This document shows, piece by piece, positions 18,666 through 28,886 of a DNA stretch of 64,000 nt. The notes under the pieces are model-generated. The model saw only the letters and a program-made list of their open reading frames with translations. It made no database searches and was not told the DNA's origin. The stretch's first letter is position 1. Each line of letters starts with the position of its first letter. The stretch is taken from positions 62,001 through 126,000 of the forward strand of contig NZ_SSGF01000006.1 of NCBI RefSeq assembly GCF_008015755.1. Direction: 5' to 3'. Position numbers and translations under genes: made by a program. Source of the stretch: Methylophilus sp. (GTDB taxonomy: Bacteria; Pseudomonadota; Gammaproteobacteria; Burkholderiales; Methylophilaceae).

Positions 18666-20573
18666 ATGCCCCATATTACGCTTGATAATGCCAGTCTCGC
18701 ATTTGGTCATCATGCCTTACTTGCCCAAGCCTCATTTCAGTTAGATCCTGGTGAACGCGTTGGCTTGATTGGCCGCAATGGAGCCGGTAAATCCAGTTTA
18801 CTCAAAGCCATTGCGGGTACGATCAAACTAGATGATGGCACCGTATGGCGTGCACCCAACGTGCGCGTGGTCTATGTACCACAAGAGCCTGAACTGGATA
18901 ATACACACACCGTATTTGAAGCCGTTGCAGAAGGGTTGGGCAGTTTGCAACAAACCATCATTGACTACCATCAGGTCACCCATGACATGGGCATGCCAGA
19001 TGCCAATATTGAGGTGTTGATGGAACGTATGCAAGCTTTGCAGCATGAAATGGACGCGCAAAACGGCTGGGTTGCGCAATCACGAGTAGAAACCGTGCTC
19101 AGCCGATTGAAACTGGATGCAGATGTACTGGTCTCCACACTGTCTGGTGGCTGGCGTAAACGCGTCGCGCTTGGGCGCGCGCTGGTGGCAGAGCCTGAAG
19201 TACTATTGCTTGATGAGCCAACCAACCACCTGGATCTGGAAGCCATCGAATGGCTGGAAGATTTGTTGTTAGGCTTTAATGGCAGTGTGTTGTTTATTAC
19301 CCATGACCGCCGTTTTTTAGACAAACTGGCTACACGCATTACCGAATTGGACCGTGGCAATTTGACAGACTTTGTGGGCAACTTTTCACAATACCAAATT
19401 AAAAAAGAAGAGTTACTCGCTGTTGAAGAAACCCATGCGGCTAAGTTTGATAAGTTTTTGGCGCAGGAAGAAGTCTGGATCCGCCAAGGCATTAAAGCAC
19501 GTCGCACCCGTAATGAAGGGCGCGTGAGAAGATTAGAAGCGCTCCGCTTAGACCGAGCAGCTAGGCGTGAGCGCCAAGGCGATGTCAAACTCAATCTGGA
19601 TGCGGGCGAACGCAGTGGCAAACTGGTGGCTGAGCTGGACCAGGTTTATAAGTCATATGGCGATAAAACATTAATCAAAGGCTTTAGCACACGTATTTTG
19701 CGTGGCGATAAAATCGGTTTATTAGGGCCCAACGGCATTGGTAAATCCACGCTATTAAAACTGATTTTAGGCGATATTGAAGCAGATAGTGGCGACATTC
19801 AGCGCGGCACTAAAATCAATGTCGCTTATTTTGACCAGATGCGTGAGCAGTTAGATGAAGAAGCCACCTTGGCCGACACCATCAGCCCGGGCTCTGACTT
19901 TGTTGAAATCGGTAATGAGCGCAAACATGTCATCAGCTACCTCGAAGACTTCCTGTTTCCGCCACAACGCTCACGCTCACCCGTCAAATCACTCTCTGGC
20001 GGTGAACGCAACCGTTTACTGTTAGCGCGCCTGTTTGCGCGGCCGGCTAACGTTCTGGTGTTAGATGAGCCGACCAATGACCTGGATATTGATACTTTGG
20101 AGTTATTGGAGACGCTATTACAGGACTATTCAGGCACCCTTTTTCTGGTCAGCCATGACAGAGCCTTTTTAGAAAACACCGTGACGCAAGTGATTGCGTT
20201 TGAAGGCCAAGGCAAATTAACCGAATTTGGTGGTGGTTACGATGACTGGTTAAGATTTACCCAGGATCGCACCAGCAAACCCGCTGCGACGCAAAAACCA
20301 GCGGTGGCCGCGACTGTAGCCAGCAGCCCTATTCCGTCGGTTAGCGCCAAAAAATCGTTGAGCTTTAAAGAACAACGTGAGCTGGAAACGCTGCCAGCAG
20401 AGATTGAGCAGCTGGAGCAAGAGCAAGCTTCAATTCAGAATCAGTTTGCACAAGGTGATATTTACAAACAAGCGCCTGAGCAGGTGAAACAATTACAAGA
20501 CCGGTTGGCCGAGATTGAGTTGCTGATCGTGCAAAAGCTTGCGCGCTGGGAGACACTGGAAAGCTTAGTTTAA
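18666..20573 (+). CDS. uup: ABC-F family ATPase, Uup-like
   Basis: Two NBDs (GLIGRNGAGKSSLLK, LSGGWRKRVALGRALVAEPEVLLLDEPTNHLD; LLGPNGIGKSTLLK, LSGGERNRLLLARLF...DEPTNDLD) and C-terminal coiled-coil. Confidence 0.93.
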   Translation: MPHITLDNASLAFGHHALLAQASFQLDPGERVGLIGRNGAGKSSLLKAIAGTIKLDDGTVWRAPNVRVVYVPQEPELDNTHTVFEAVAEGLGSLQQTIIDYHQVTHDMGMPDANIEVLMERMQALQHEMDAQNGWVAQSRVETVLSRLKLDADVLVSTLSGGWRKRVALGRALVAEPEVLLLDEPTNHLDLEAIEWLEDLLLGFNGSVLFITHDRRFLDKLATRITELDRGNLTDFVGNFSQYQIKKEELLAVEETHAAKFDKFLAQEEVWIRQGIKARRTRNEGRVRRLEALRLDRAARRERQGDVKLNLDAGERSGKLVAELDQVYKSYGDKTLIKGFSTRILRGDKIGLLGPNGIGKSTLLKLILGDIEADSGDIQRGTKINVAYFDQMREQLDEEATLADTISPGSDFVEIGNERKHVISYLEDFLFPPQRSRSPVKSLSGGERNRLLLARLFARPANVLVLDEPTNDLDIDTLELLETLLQDYSGTLFLVSHDRAFLENTVTQVIAFEGQGKLTEFGGGYDDWLRFTQDRTSKPAATQKPAVAATVASSPIPSVSAKKSLSFKEQRELETLPAEIEQLEQEQASIQNQFAQGDIYKQAPEQVKQLQDRLAEIELLIVQKLARWETLESLV

Positions 20574-20594
20574 GCAGGCAGATCGCATTAAAAC

Positions 20595-20627
20595 AAAACA
20601 GCCGAAGATTTATGCTTCGGCTGTTTT
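20595..20627. terminator. Bidirectional rho-independent terminator between uup and flgN
   Basis: AAAACAGCCGAAG-N7-CTTCGGCTGTTTT perfect stem with A/T flanks. Confidence 0.85.
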
Positions 20628-20651
20628 GTGTTTAGTCGTATGTATCAGTCT

Positions 20652-21131
20652 TTATACTGAGAAGCCACTCCGGCTGGCGTTGGCTCTATGGGCTTGGCCG
20701 TTTTTGCCATAAAACTGCGGTGCAGAACTCTTGCCGTTCAACGCATCTAGTTTTTCCTGATTACGCAGAAAGTGTTTATTGATTAAAATGCCATTGACGC
20801 GATTGAGCTCTTTGGCTTGTGTTAGCTGTTGCTGAAAAGTGACCCAGGCACTGTCTAACAATTGGCTGGACTGTTTTTGCAGCCAGACAGACATGCCCTG
20901 CTCGTTCGGCTCAAACCCCGCGGCGGCCAATGCATCGTAACGCGCATTGGCTGCGGCACCGAGTGCTTGTAGCAGTTCTACACGTTTATCGACCATGCGC
21001 TCAATCGTATCCAGATCAGCTGTCACCAAGGCAGATTGCTCAGATTGCAAATCACTCAACAGCTCAGACACCAGTGCGGCGTCTTTTTCAAACGTCACGG
21101 ATGAGGAAGATAAATGATTTGCAGTGGTCAT
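20652..21131 (-). CDS. flgN: Flagellar export chaperone FlgN
   Basis: Helical protein, downstream of FlgM in the flgA-flgM-flgN arrangement. Confidence 0.8.
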   Translation of the reverse strand: MTTANHLSSSSVTFEKDAALVSELLSDLQSEQSALVTADLDTIERMVDKRVELLQALGAAANARYDALAAAGFEPNEQGMSVWLQKQSSQLLDSAWVTFQQQLTQAKELNRVNGILINKHFLRNQEKLDALNGKSSAPQFYGKNGQAHRANASRSGFSV

Positions 21132-21136
21132 TGTGG

Positions 21137-21454
21137 TCAGCCTTTATTCGGTTGTATCAAATCTTTCACAGATTGCAGCAAGCCATCGGCTACTTTGGCG
21201 GTATCGACTGAGAAATCACCTCGCGCAATCGCGGCTTTGATTTCTTCGACTTTATTGGTGTCAAACACCTCACCAGATGCCATGCCAGCCTCTAATGACT
21301 GCAACTGCACTGAGGCAGAAGATAAAGTCACATTGTCTGAAGAAGCGGTCGATGTGCTCGTTGCTTTTTCACTGCCTTTATTGGCAGTGCCTTTGTCCAA
21401 AGTCGGCTTGTCTACGCCAACACCCATTTTTTTAATCGAATCTGAAATGTTCAT
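21137..21454 (-). CDS. flgM: Anti-sigma-28 factor FlgM
   Basis: MNISDSIKKMGVGVDKP..., VEEIKAAIARGDFSVDTAKVADGLLQSVKDLI typical FlgM C-terminus; start from internal Met. Confidence 0.92.
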   Translation of the reverse strand: MNISDSIKKMGVGVDKPTLDKGTANKGSEKATSTSTASSDNVTLSSASVQLQSLEAGMASGEVFDTNKVEEIKAAIARGDFSVDTAKVADGLLQSVKDLIQPNKG

Positions 21455-21522
21455 GCCGTACCTCTTCTGATTTTGAATTGTGTCAGGGTTTATCAAAGCC
21501 AAACCCTCATTCGTTAACAGTA

Positions 21523-21549
21523 CTATCGGCATAGTTTAAGCGAACTTTA
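21523..21549 (-). promoter_or_regulatory. Sigma-28 (FliA) type promoter for flgMN
   Basis: Minus strand reads TAAAGTTC-N11-GCCGATAG, upstream of flgM start at 21454. Confidence 0.8.
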
Positions 21550-21622
21550 GTGCTTAATATACTTTTTATCGCATGTTTATAATTTTCAGACATTTTTCAA
21601 TTAAAAATCGTTGTCAGCCTGA

Positions 21623-22384
21623 CTAAAAGCGGACGTCTACCTTACCGGAAGACTGCGCCACGCCTTTTACAATCTGACCACTACTGACTTTCACATCCAC
21701 CACCTGGCCCACATTGGCGGTTTGCATGGCAGTGCCATCGGCAGTGATGACGAAGCCGTCACCACGACTATTTAACTGTACGGTTTGTCCTTGCATAATC
21801 ACTGGCACAGACTTTAATAATTCAGGTCTTAACACAGTGCCTAATGGCAAGTTCAACGCGGCTTGCTTACCAGCCAGCATAGACAAATCTGTAATGATGC
21901 CCGCAGGCAATTTGCTTAAATCACCAGCCTGCATCACCACGTCTGTGGGTTGTACTGCAGAGCCTTGGGCAACCGGCAAACCAGTGACTGCGTATTCTCC
22001 CCACACCTGCACATCGGCCTGCACGTAAAGCGTCCATGGCTTGGTGTCAGATTGCAGGCAACGCACACCAATATGGGTTTTACCCCACAAACGTGCGCCC
22101 TGCACGGTAAACCCTTCCATCAAGGCACACTCGGCAATGCGGATGCGGCTATCCAGCGGCTGAATCTCGATGTTGACTTTGCCCGGATACCCTTGTGTCT
22201 GGCTTTGCACATATTGCATCGCCGTCTGATACAAGCGGCTGTGCATGTCGTTACCCACAGTGGCAGCACCCGCTGCGTGCTGATTCGCAATCACAGTGCG
22301 GTCTGCCGCATGCACAGAGCCACTCATCAGCCATAACAGGCCAACAATGAGCGTCATCACAATCTGGGGCTGGTGTTGTTTCAT
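21623..22384 (-). CDS. flgA: Flagellar P-ring chaperone FlgA
   Basis: Signal peptide; AVTGLPVAQGSAVQPTDVVMQAGDLSKLP, LRPELLKSVPVIMQGQTVQLNSRGDGFVITADGTAMQTANVGQVVDVK. Confidence 0.92.
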   Translation of the reverse strand: MKQHQPQIVMTLIVGLLWLMSGSVHAADRTVIANQHAAGAATVGNDMHSRLYQTAMQYVQSQTQGYPGKVNIEIQPLDSRIRIAECALMEGFTVQGARLWGKTHIGVRCLQSDTKPWTLYVQADVQVWGEYAVTGLPVAQGSAVQPTDVVMQAGDLSKLPAGIITDLSMLAGKQAALNLPLGTVLRPELLKSVPVIMQGQTVQLNSRGDGFVITADGTAMQTANVGQVVDVKVSSGQIVKGVAQSSGKVDVRF

Positions 22385-22619
22385 GTGCCCTATTTTACGT
22401 ATCGCGGGCGGATTTAATATCGGAATTAAAGGGGATTTCCCCCGTTTAATTGAAGAATCATCGTATAGGCCGCGGCGTACACTAAGCATAGCTAGTAAAA
22501 GTCACGTGTGCAAACCAGACCTGCTTAATCGGGTTAACGGTCACCACAGACAAAACTTTAGAGGTTCGACAGCAACAAGCGTTGAACAGGGCTTGAGAAC
22601 AGCCAGGAAAGGATAAACG

Positions 22620-23054
22620 ATGATAAACAAACTGGACGCCGCACTGAATTTCCATCAGACGGCATTGCGCGTGCGCAATGAACGTCAAGAGCTGTTGGCA
22701 TCGAATATTGCCAATGCCGATACGCCGCAATATAAAGCACGCGATATCGACTTTCAGTCTGCCATGAAGGCGGCATTACAACCGAATGCTTCTGCGGGCA
22801 CACCTACAAACGGTGGCGCCCTGCAACAAACTAATAGTGGCCATTTAAACGGCATGGGTAACAGTGGCTATGTGAGTGGCGCCAGTGACCCGCTGTTCCG
22901 CTCTGTGGTACAAGGCTCGGCCGATGGCAACACAGTTGATATGGATGTTGAGCGTAATGCTTATGTCGATAACGGTATCCGTTATGAAGCCAGCCTGACC
23001 ATGATAGGCGGCCAGATTAAAAAGATGCTGTCTGCGATTAACGGTCAGCAATAA
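22620..23054 (+). CDS. flgB: Flagellar basal-body rod protein FlgB
   Basis: LLASNIANADTPQYKARDIDF; first gene of flgB-L run. Confidence 0.95.
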   Translation: MINKLDAALNFHQTALRVRNERQELLASNIANADTPQYKARDIDFQSAMKAALQPNASAGTPTNGGALQQTNSGHLNGMGNSGYVSGASDPLFRSVVQGSADGNTVDMDVERNAYVDNGIRYEASLTMIGGQIKKMLSAINGQQ

Positions 23055-23067
23055 TTAAAGGAGGTCA

Positions 23068-23475
23068 GTGATGTCTCTGTTTAACGTATTCAAAATTTCC
23101 GGCTCGGCCATGAGTGCGCAATCGCTGCGCCTGAACACCGTCGCCAGTAACTTAGCCAACGCCGATAGTGTGGTGAGCTCAGATGGCAAGCCCTACCAGT
23201 CCAAACAAGTCGTGTTCAAGGCGGTGCAGGATGCCGCCAACAAGAGCAGCACGGTTGAGGTAGATCGCGTCATTGAAGATACCAAGCCAGGCAAAATGGT
23301 CTACGACCCCAAACACCCTATGGCCAATGGCGATGGTTATATCACCATGCCAAATGTCAACGTGACCGAAGAAATGGTGAACATGATTTCAGCCTCACGC
23401 GCCTATCAAAACAACGTGGAAACCATGAATGCGGCGAAAACCATGTTGCTTAAAACACTGAATATCGGTCAATAA
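23068..23475 (+). CDS. flgC: Flagellar basal-body rod protein FlgC
   Basis: MSLFNVFKISGSAMSAQSLRLNTVASNLANADS, NVNVTEEMVNMISASRAYQNNVETMNAAKTMLLKTL. Confidence 0.96.
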   Translation: MMSLFNVFKISGSAMSAQSLRLNTVASNLANADSVVSSDGKPYQSKQVVFKAVQDAANKSSTVEVDRVIEDTKPGKMVYDPKHPMANGDGYITMPNVNVTEEMVNMISASRAYQNNVETMNAAKTMLLKTLNIGQ

Positions 23476-23495
23476 CCTGCAGAAAGGATTTCAGC

Positions 23496-24164
23496 ATGAC
23501 CACCGTTAATACCAACAATCAGGTGTCACAGGATTTACTGAGTTCAGTGAACACGCGCAATACCGCCAGCACCACCGATGAGACACAAGACCGCTTCATG
23601 ACCCTGCTGGTGACGCAGATGAAAAACCAGGATCCGTTAAACCCGATGGATAACGCCCAGGTGACCAGCCAGATGGCGCAGTTAAACACGGTGACTGGCA
23701 TTAACAAGCTGAATGAAACCATGAGCAGCCTGATTGGCAGCGTACAACTGGGTCAAGCCTACCAGGCCACCAGCATGATAGGCCGTAACGTATTGGTAGA
23801 GGGCAAAACGCTCACCCATACCGAGACGGGTGGTTACTTTGGCGTCAACGTACCTAACGGCGCAGATAGCTTGTCCGTGGCCATTAAAAACGGCTCTGGT
23901 GCCACTATTCGCACACTGACCTTTGGTAAACAGGATGTGGGTGTTAACGCACTGAGCTGGGATGGAAAAATGGATGATGGCACGACGGCACCAAGTGGTG
24001 ACTATAGCTTTGACATTACCGCCAAAACCGGCGATACCGCAGTGAGCAGTACTGCCCTCAGTTTGGCACAGGTCCAAAGCGTCACCACCAGCACCAGTGG
24101 TGCAAAACTGAACCTGAGCAATAACACAACGGTATCTGCATCGGATATTTCAGAGATTTTCTAA
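23496..24164 (+). CDS. flgD: Flagellar hook assembly protein FlgD
   Basis: QDRFMTLLVTQMKNQDPLNPMDNAQVTSQMAQLNTVTGI. Confidence 0.95.
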   Translation: MTTVNTNNQVSQDLLSSVNTRNTASTTDETQDRFMTLLVTQMKNQDPLNPMDNAQVTSQMAQLNTVTGINKLNETMSSLIGSVQLGQAYQATSMIGRNVLVEGKTLTHTETGGYFGVNVPNGADSLSVAIKNGSGATIRTLTFGKQDVGVNALSWDGKMDDGTTAPSGDYSFDITAKTGDTAVSSTALSLAQVQSVTTSTSGAKLNLSNNTTVSASDISEIF

Positions 24165-24198
24165 TTTTAATTTTTAGTCCTTACCAAGGAGAGATAAC

Positions 24199-25410
24199 AT
24201 GGCTTTTTCACAAGGCTTAAGTGGTTTAAACGCAGCGTCCAAAGCACTGGAAGTGATTGGCAACAACGTTTCTAACGCTAACACCGTTGGTTTTAAACAG
24301 TCTCGTGCAGAATTTTCTGATGTGTTCGCGGCCTCATTAAGTGGCGCGGGGACGACACAAATCGGTATTGGTACCAAAATCTCTGATGTGGCGCAGCAGT
24401 TTACCCAAGGTAATATTACGGCCACCAACAACACACTGGATGTGGCGATTAACGGCGCCGGCTTTTTCCGCCTGAGCAATAACGGCGCGGTGACCTACAC
24501 GCGTAACGGCCAGTTCCAGATGGATAAAAATGGCTACATTGTCACCAGTGACGGCAAACGCCTGATGGGTAACAGCGCGGACAACCTCAACGGTTCCAGC
24601 CCAGTAGAAATCCAGATCGACACCAGCGACCTGCAACCGGTGGCCTCACAGAAGATTACCGGCACCTTGAATCTGAACTCGGCCAGTGCCAATATTGACC
24701 AAACAGTGACACCATTCAGCTCTACTGACCCAACCAGCTACACCAACTCAACCGCGATTACGGTGTATGACAACCTGGGTAACTCACATAATGTGCAAAA
24801 CTATTATGTGAAAACGGCAGCGAACACCTGGAGCGTGTACACCACTGTAGATGGAAGCGATGTGACGCCAAGCCCAACCCCATCCATGGTATTTAATGCG
24901 GGCGGTTACGACTCAACCAACTCTAGCATCCCGGCAGTCAGCTTCACACCGACCACTGGCGGTGCCACCATGAACATCGGCTTTGATTACTCAAAAAGCA
25001 CACAGTACGGCTCCTCTTTCAGCGTTAACAAGCTGAGCCAAGATGGTTACTCTTCTGGCCGTATTGCCAGCTTTACCATTGGCGATGACGGCATTATTCA
25101 AGGCCGCTATACCAACGGTCAATCTAAAGACTTAGGTCGCGTTGTACTGGCTAACTTTGTAAACCCGAACGGCTTGCAATCGTTGGGTGGCAACCAGTGG
25201 GCATCGACTTATGAGTCTGGCGATGAGCTGATTGGTGCGCCAGGCAGCAGTACCTTGGGCGTATTGCAATCCTCTGCCGTGGAAGACTCCAACGTCGACC
25301 TGACGGCAGAACTGGTCAACATGATTACCGCACAGCGTATCTACCAGGCCAACGCGCAAACCATTAAAACGCAAGATCAGGTCATGCAGACCTTGGTCAA
25401 CCTGCGTTAA
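24199..25410 (+). CDS. flgE: Flagellar hook protein FlgE
   Basis: MAFSQGLSGLNAASKALEVIGNNVSNANTVGFKQSRAEF; ELVNMITAQRIYQANAQTIKTQDQVMQTLVNLR. Confidence 0.96.
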   Translation: MAFSQGLSGLNAASKALEVIGNNVSNANTVGFKQSRAEFSDVFAASLSGAGTTQIGIGTKISDVAQQFTQGNITATNNTLDVAINGAGFFRLSNNGAVTYTRNGQFQMDKNGYIVTSDGKRLMGNSADNLNGSSPVEIQIDTSDLQPVASQKITGTLNLNSASANIDQTVTPFSSTDPTSYTNSTAITVYDNLGNSHNVQNYYVKTAANTWSVYTTVDGSDVTPSPTPSMVFNAGGYDSTNSSIPAVSFTPTTGGATMNIGFDYSKSTQYGSSFSVNKLSQDGYSSGRIASFTIGDDGIIQGRYTNGQSKDLGRVVLANFVNPNGLQSLGGNQWASTYESGDELIGAPGSSTLGVLQSSAVEDSNVDLTAELVNMITAQRIYQANAQTIKTQDQVMQTLVNLR

Positions 25411-25446
25411 TAAAGGTTTGATTCACTTTTTGATAGGGGTAGCTTT

Positions 25447-26190
25447 ATGGATCGTCTGATATATACCGCAATGACTGGCGCCAAGCATATTTTGGAGCAA
25501 CAGGCGACCACTGCCCACAACCTGGCCAACGCCACCACGACCGGCTTTAAAGCCCAAGTGGACAGCTTCCGTGCAGTACCGATTTTAGGCGATGGTTTAC
25601 CTACGCGTGCCTTTGTCGTCGATGCCACCGTCGGCACCGACTATAAGGCTGGCAGTATTCAGCATACCGGCCGCGACCTCGATGTTGCGGTACAGGGTGA
25701 AGGCTGGATTGCCGTACAACGTGCAGATGGTTCAGAAGGTTATACCCGCAACGGCTCACTCAAAATCAATGAGAACGGCCAATTGCAAACCGAGTCAGGT
25801 CTCAATGTGATGGGCGATGGCGGCCCGATCAGCATCCCACCCAACGTGGTGATCAGTATCGGTGGCGACGGCACGATTTCCAGCGTCAATGATTTCACTG
25901 CGCCTGGTGCGACCACCATTTTGGGCCGGATAAAACTGGCTAATCCGCCAGCAGCCTCGCTCAAGCGTGCCGATGATGGCTTGTTTGTGACCAGCAACGG
26001 CCAGGCAGCGCCTTTAGACCCCACGGTCAAAGTCACCGGCGGTGCCCTCGAAACCAGTAATGTCAACGTGGTGGAAACCATGGTGAATATGATCAGCCTG
26101 GCGCGCCAATTTGAAATGCAAATGAAAATGCTGGAAAACGCGCAAAACAACGCTGGAAAAGCCGATCAGCTCTTCAGTATGAATGGCTAA
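25447..26190 (+). CDS. flgF: Flagellar basal-body rod protein FlgF
   Basis: MDRLIYTAMTGAKHILEQQATTAHNLANATTTGFKAQVDSFRAVP. Confidence 0.95.
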   Translation: MDRLIYTAMTGAKHILEQQATTAHNLANATTTGFKAQVDSFRAVPILGDGLPTRAFVVDATVGTDYKAGSIQHTGRDLDVAVQGEGWIAVQRADGSEGYTRNGSLKINENGQLQTESGLNVMGDGGPISIPPNVVISIGGDGTISSVNDFTAPGATTILGRIKLANPPAASLKRADDGLFVTSNGQAAPLDPTVKVTGGALETSNVNVVETMVNMISLARQFEMQMKMLENAQNNAGKADQLFSMNG

Positions 26191-26243
26191 TGGTTGGAAT
26201 AATATTGCAGTATGAAAACGGCTTTAAGCCCAAGGAGTGAACG

Positions 26244-27026
26244 ATGATACGCTCATTATGGATTTCCAAAACCGGTCTAGATGCACAACAAATGCAGATG
26301 GACGTGATTTCAAACAACCTGGCCAACGTCAGCACCAGCGGCTTTAAAAAGTCTCGTGCGGTGTTTGAGGACCTGCTCTACCAAAACATTCGCCAGGTAG
26401 GCTCGCAAAGCTCACAACAGAGCCAGCTGCCCAGCGGTTTGCAATTAGGTACGGGCGTGAAACCAGTCGCCACCGAGCGTATTTTCACCCAAGGCAATTT
26501 ACAACAAACCAGCAACGACAAAGATATTGCTATCCAGGGCCAGGGCTTTTTCCAGATATTGCTGCCAGATGGCACCACCGCTTACACCCGTGACGGCTCG
26601 TTCCAGGTCGATAGCCAGGGGCAACTGGTGACCGCCAGCGGCTTCCCGGTACAACCGTCGATTACGATTCCAGCCAATGCACAAAGCTTCTCAGTGGGAC
26701 GTGATGGTGTGGTGTCAATCACCACCCCTAACTCAACGGCCACCACGCAAATTGGCCAGATTCAGTTAGCCACGTTTATCAATCCGGCTGGCTTGCAAGC
26801 CAAAGGCGAAAACCTCTATGTAGAGACCACCGCTTCTGGCAACCCAAATACAAATACACCAGGTACCAATGGCGCGGGTCTGCTTTCACAAGGCTATGTT
26901 GAAACCTCTAACGTCAACGTAGTGGAAGAGCTGGTGAGCATGATTCAAACCCAGCGTGCGTATGAAATTAATAGCAAGGCGATTACAACCTCGGACCAGA
27001 TGCTGCAAAAGCTGTCGCAGATGTAA
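26244..27026 (+). CDS. flgG: Flagellar distal rod protein FlgG
   Basis: [47 protein letters not shown]. Confidence 0.96.
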   Translation: MIRSLWISKTGLDAQQMQMDVISNNLANVSTSGFKKSRAVFEDLLYQNIRQVGSQSSQQSQLPSGLQLGTGVKPVATERIFTQGNLQQTSNDKDIAIQGQGFFQILLPDGTTAYTRDGSFQVDSQGQLVTASGFPVQPSITIPANAQSFSVGRDGVVSITTPNSTATTQIGQIQLATFINPAGLQAKGENLYVETTASGNPNTNTPGTNGAGLLSQGYVETSNVNVVEELVSMIQTQRAYEINSKAITTSDQMLQKLSQM

Positions 27027-27048
27027 TCCCTGCTTGAGGATCACTCAA

Positions 27049-27717
27049 ATGATGAATAGAACGATCATGAGCTTACTACTTTGCTTGGCGTTTTCCCAAT
27101 TGCTGAACGGCTGTTCCATCACGCCGTCAACGATTGTACAAAAACCTGAAACGCCGCGGGTAGCGATGGCACGTCCGGATGCGCGCACAGAAGGCGCCAT
27201 TTTCAACAGTGCTGCGTTTCGTCCATTGTTTGAGGACCGTCGTCCACGTTATGTAGGTGATATCGTCACTGTGCGCATTGCAGAAAACACCACCGCTAAC
27301 AAGGCTTCTGATAACGAGCAAACCAAAGACGGCTCAACCGCCGCTTCTGTCACTGGCCTGTTTGGTCATAACGTGCCTAAAGCCGCCTTTAACGCCAGCT
27401 CTGCGCTGTCCTTTAAAGACAAAGCAGCGGCAGATGCCAGCAATACCTTTAGCGGCTCAGTCACGGCGACCGTGGTCGACGTCTTGCCTAATGGCTACCT
27501 GGTCATCAGCGGCGAGAAACAGATCGGCTTTGACAAAGGCACCGAGTACGTCAGGTTCTCAGGCATTGTAAATCCTGACATGATTACCATCGGCAACGAA
27601 GTGGTGTCGACCAAAGTGGCTGATGCCCGCATTGAATATCGCAGCAACAGCAAAATGGATGCCGCAGAAGTGCTATCCATGTTCTCGCGCTTTTTCCTTA
27701 GCATGATTCCATTGTAG
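27049..27717 (+). CDS. flgH: Flagellar L-ring lipoprotein FlgH
   Basis: Lipobox LLNGCS; DRRPRYVGDIVTVRIAENTTANK; start placed at MMNRTIMS (27049) rather than ORF-track 26956. Confidence 0.95.
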   Translation: MMNRTIMSLLLCLAFSQLLNGCSITPSTIVQKPETPRVAMARPDARTEGAIFNSAAFRPLFEDRRPRYVGDIVTVRIAENTTANKASDNEQTKDGSTAASVTGLFGHNVPKAAFNASSALSFKDKAAADASNTFSGSVTATVVDVLPNGYLVISGEKQIGFDKGTEYVRFSGIVNPDMITIGNEVVSTKVADARIEYRSNSKMDAAEVLSMFSRFFLSMIPL

Positions 27718-27728
27718 GAGCGTTAATC

Positions 27729-28874
27729 ATGCCCACACTGACACAGACTCTTTTTCACAACGCACAGCGCGGCACACGCGCTGTTGCATATGGCCTGCTG
27801 GCCTGCAGCTTGCTGCTCACCACTCCATTCGCCCAAGCTGAGCGGATCAAGGATATCAGCAATATTCAGGGTGTGCGCGCCAACCAGTTGATTGGTTATG
27901 GCCTGGTCGTTGGCCTCGATGGCACGGGCGACATGACGACACAAACGCCATTCACCGTGCAAAGTATTATCAGCATGATGAACCAGATGGGCATTACCTT
28001 GCCACCTGGCACCAACCTGCAATTGAAAAACGTGGCAGCGGTGATGGTGACCAGCTCCCTGCCCGCTTTTGCGCAACCAGGGCAAACGCTGGATGTGACA
28101 GTCTCCTCCATGGGTAACGCCAAGAGCTTACGTGGCGGCACCCTGCTGATGACGCCATTAAAAGGCGCTGACGGACAAATTTATGCCATGGGCCAAGGCA
28201 ACCTGGTGGTAGGCGGCGTCGGCGCGGCAGCCAATGGTAGCCAAACACAGATCAACCATTTAAGTGTCGGCCGCATTTCAGAAGGCGCCACGGTAGAACG
28301 TGCCTTGCCAAATACCCTGCTCCATCAGGATGTGGTGAAACTTGAATTGAAAGAAAGCGATTTCTCCACCGCCAATAATGTGGTGGAAGCCATTAACAAG
28401 AAATTTGGCCCGATGACCGCACAAGCCGAGAGTGGCCGCGTGATTCAGGTGCGTCCGCCAGAAAGCATGAGCCGTGTGTCGTTTCTGGCCAATCTGGAAA
28501 CCATCAATGTCGCATTGGCGGCTACTCCGGCCAAAATCATCCTCAATGCACGTACCGGCTCTGTGGTCATGAACAAAGCGGTCACACTGGATAGTTGCGC
28601 AGTGTCACACGGCAACCTGTCAGTGGTGATTAATACCTCACCAGTGATTAGCCAGCCTGGCCCGTTCTCTAATGGTCAAACAATTTCGACTGCGGTCTCA
28701 GAAATCAACATCAACAAAGAGCCGGGCAAAGTACTCAAGCTGAATAACGGTGCCAACTTGTCTGATGTGGTGAAAGCGCTCAATGCGATTGGTACCACCC
28801 CCCAGGACCTGCTGGCTATTTTGCAAGCCATGAAAGCTGCTGGCGCATTAAACGCCGAGCTTGAGGTGATTTAG
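27729..28874 (+). CDS. flgI: Flagellar P-ring protein FlgI
   Basis: ERIKDISNIQGVRANQLIGYGLVVGLDGTGD. Confidence 0.96.
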   Translation: MPTLTQTLFHNAQRGTRAVAYGLLACSLLLTTPFAQAERIKDISNIQGVRANQLIGYGLVVGLDGTGDMTTQTPFTVQSIISMMNQMGITLPPGTNLQLKNVAAVMVTSSLPAFAQPGQTLDVTVSSMGNAKSLRGGTLLMTPLKGADGQIYAMGQGNLVVGGVGAAANGSQTQINHLSVGRISEGATVERALPNTLLHQDVVKLELKESDFSTANNVVEAINKKFGPMTAQAESGRVIQVRPPESMSRVSFLANLETINVALAATPAKIILNARTGSVVMNKAVTLDSCAVSHGNLSVVINTSPVISQPGPFSNGQTISTAVSEININKEPGKVLKLNNGANLSDVVKALNAIGTTPQDLLAILQAMKAAGALNAELEVI

Positions 28875-28886
28875 CAGGAGACGGCC

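Noticed and set aside
18971-19621. 216-aa minus-strand ORF opposite uup
   Set aside because: Ser/Arg-rich shadow ORF of the ABC-F gene.
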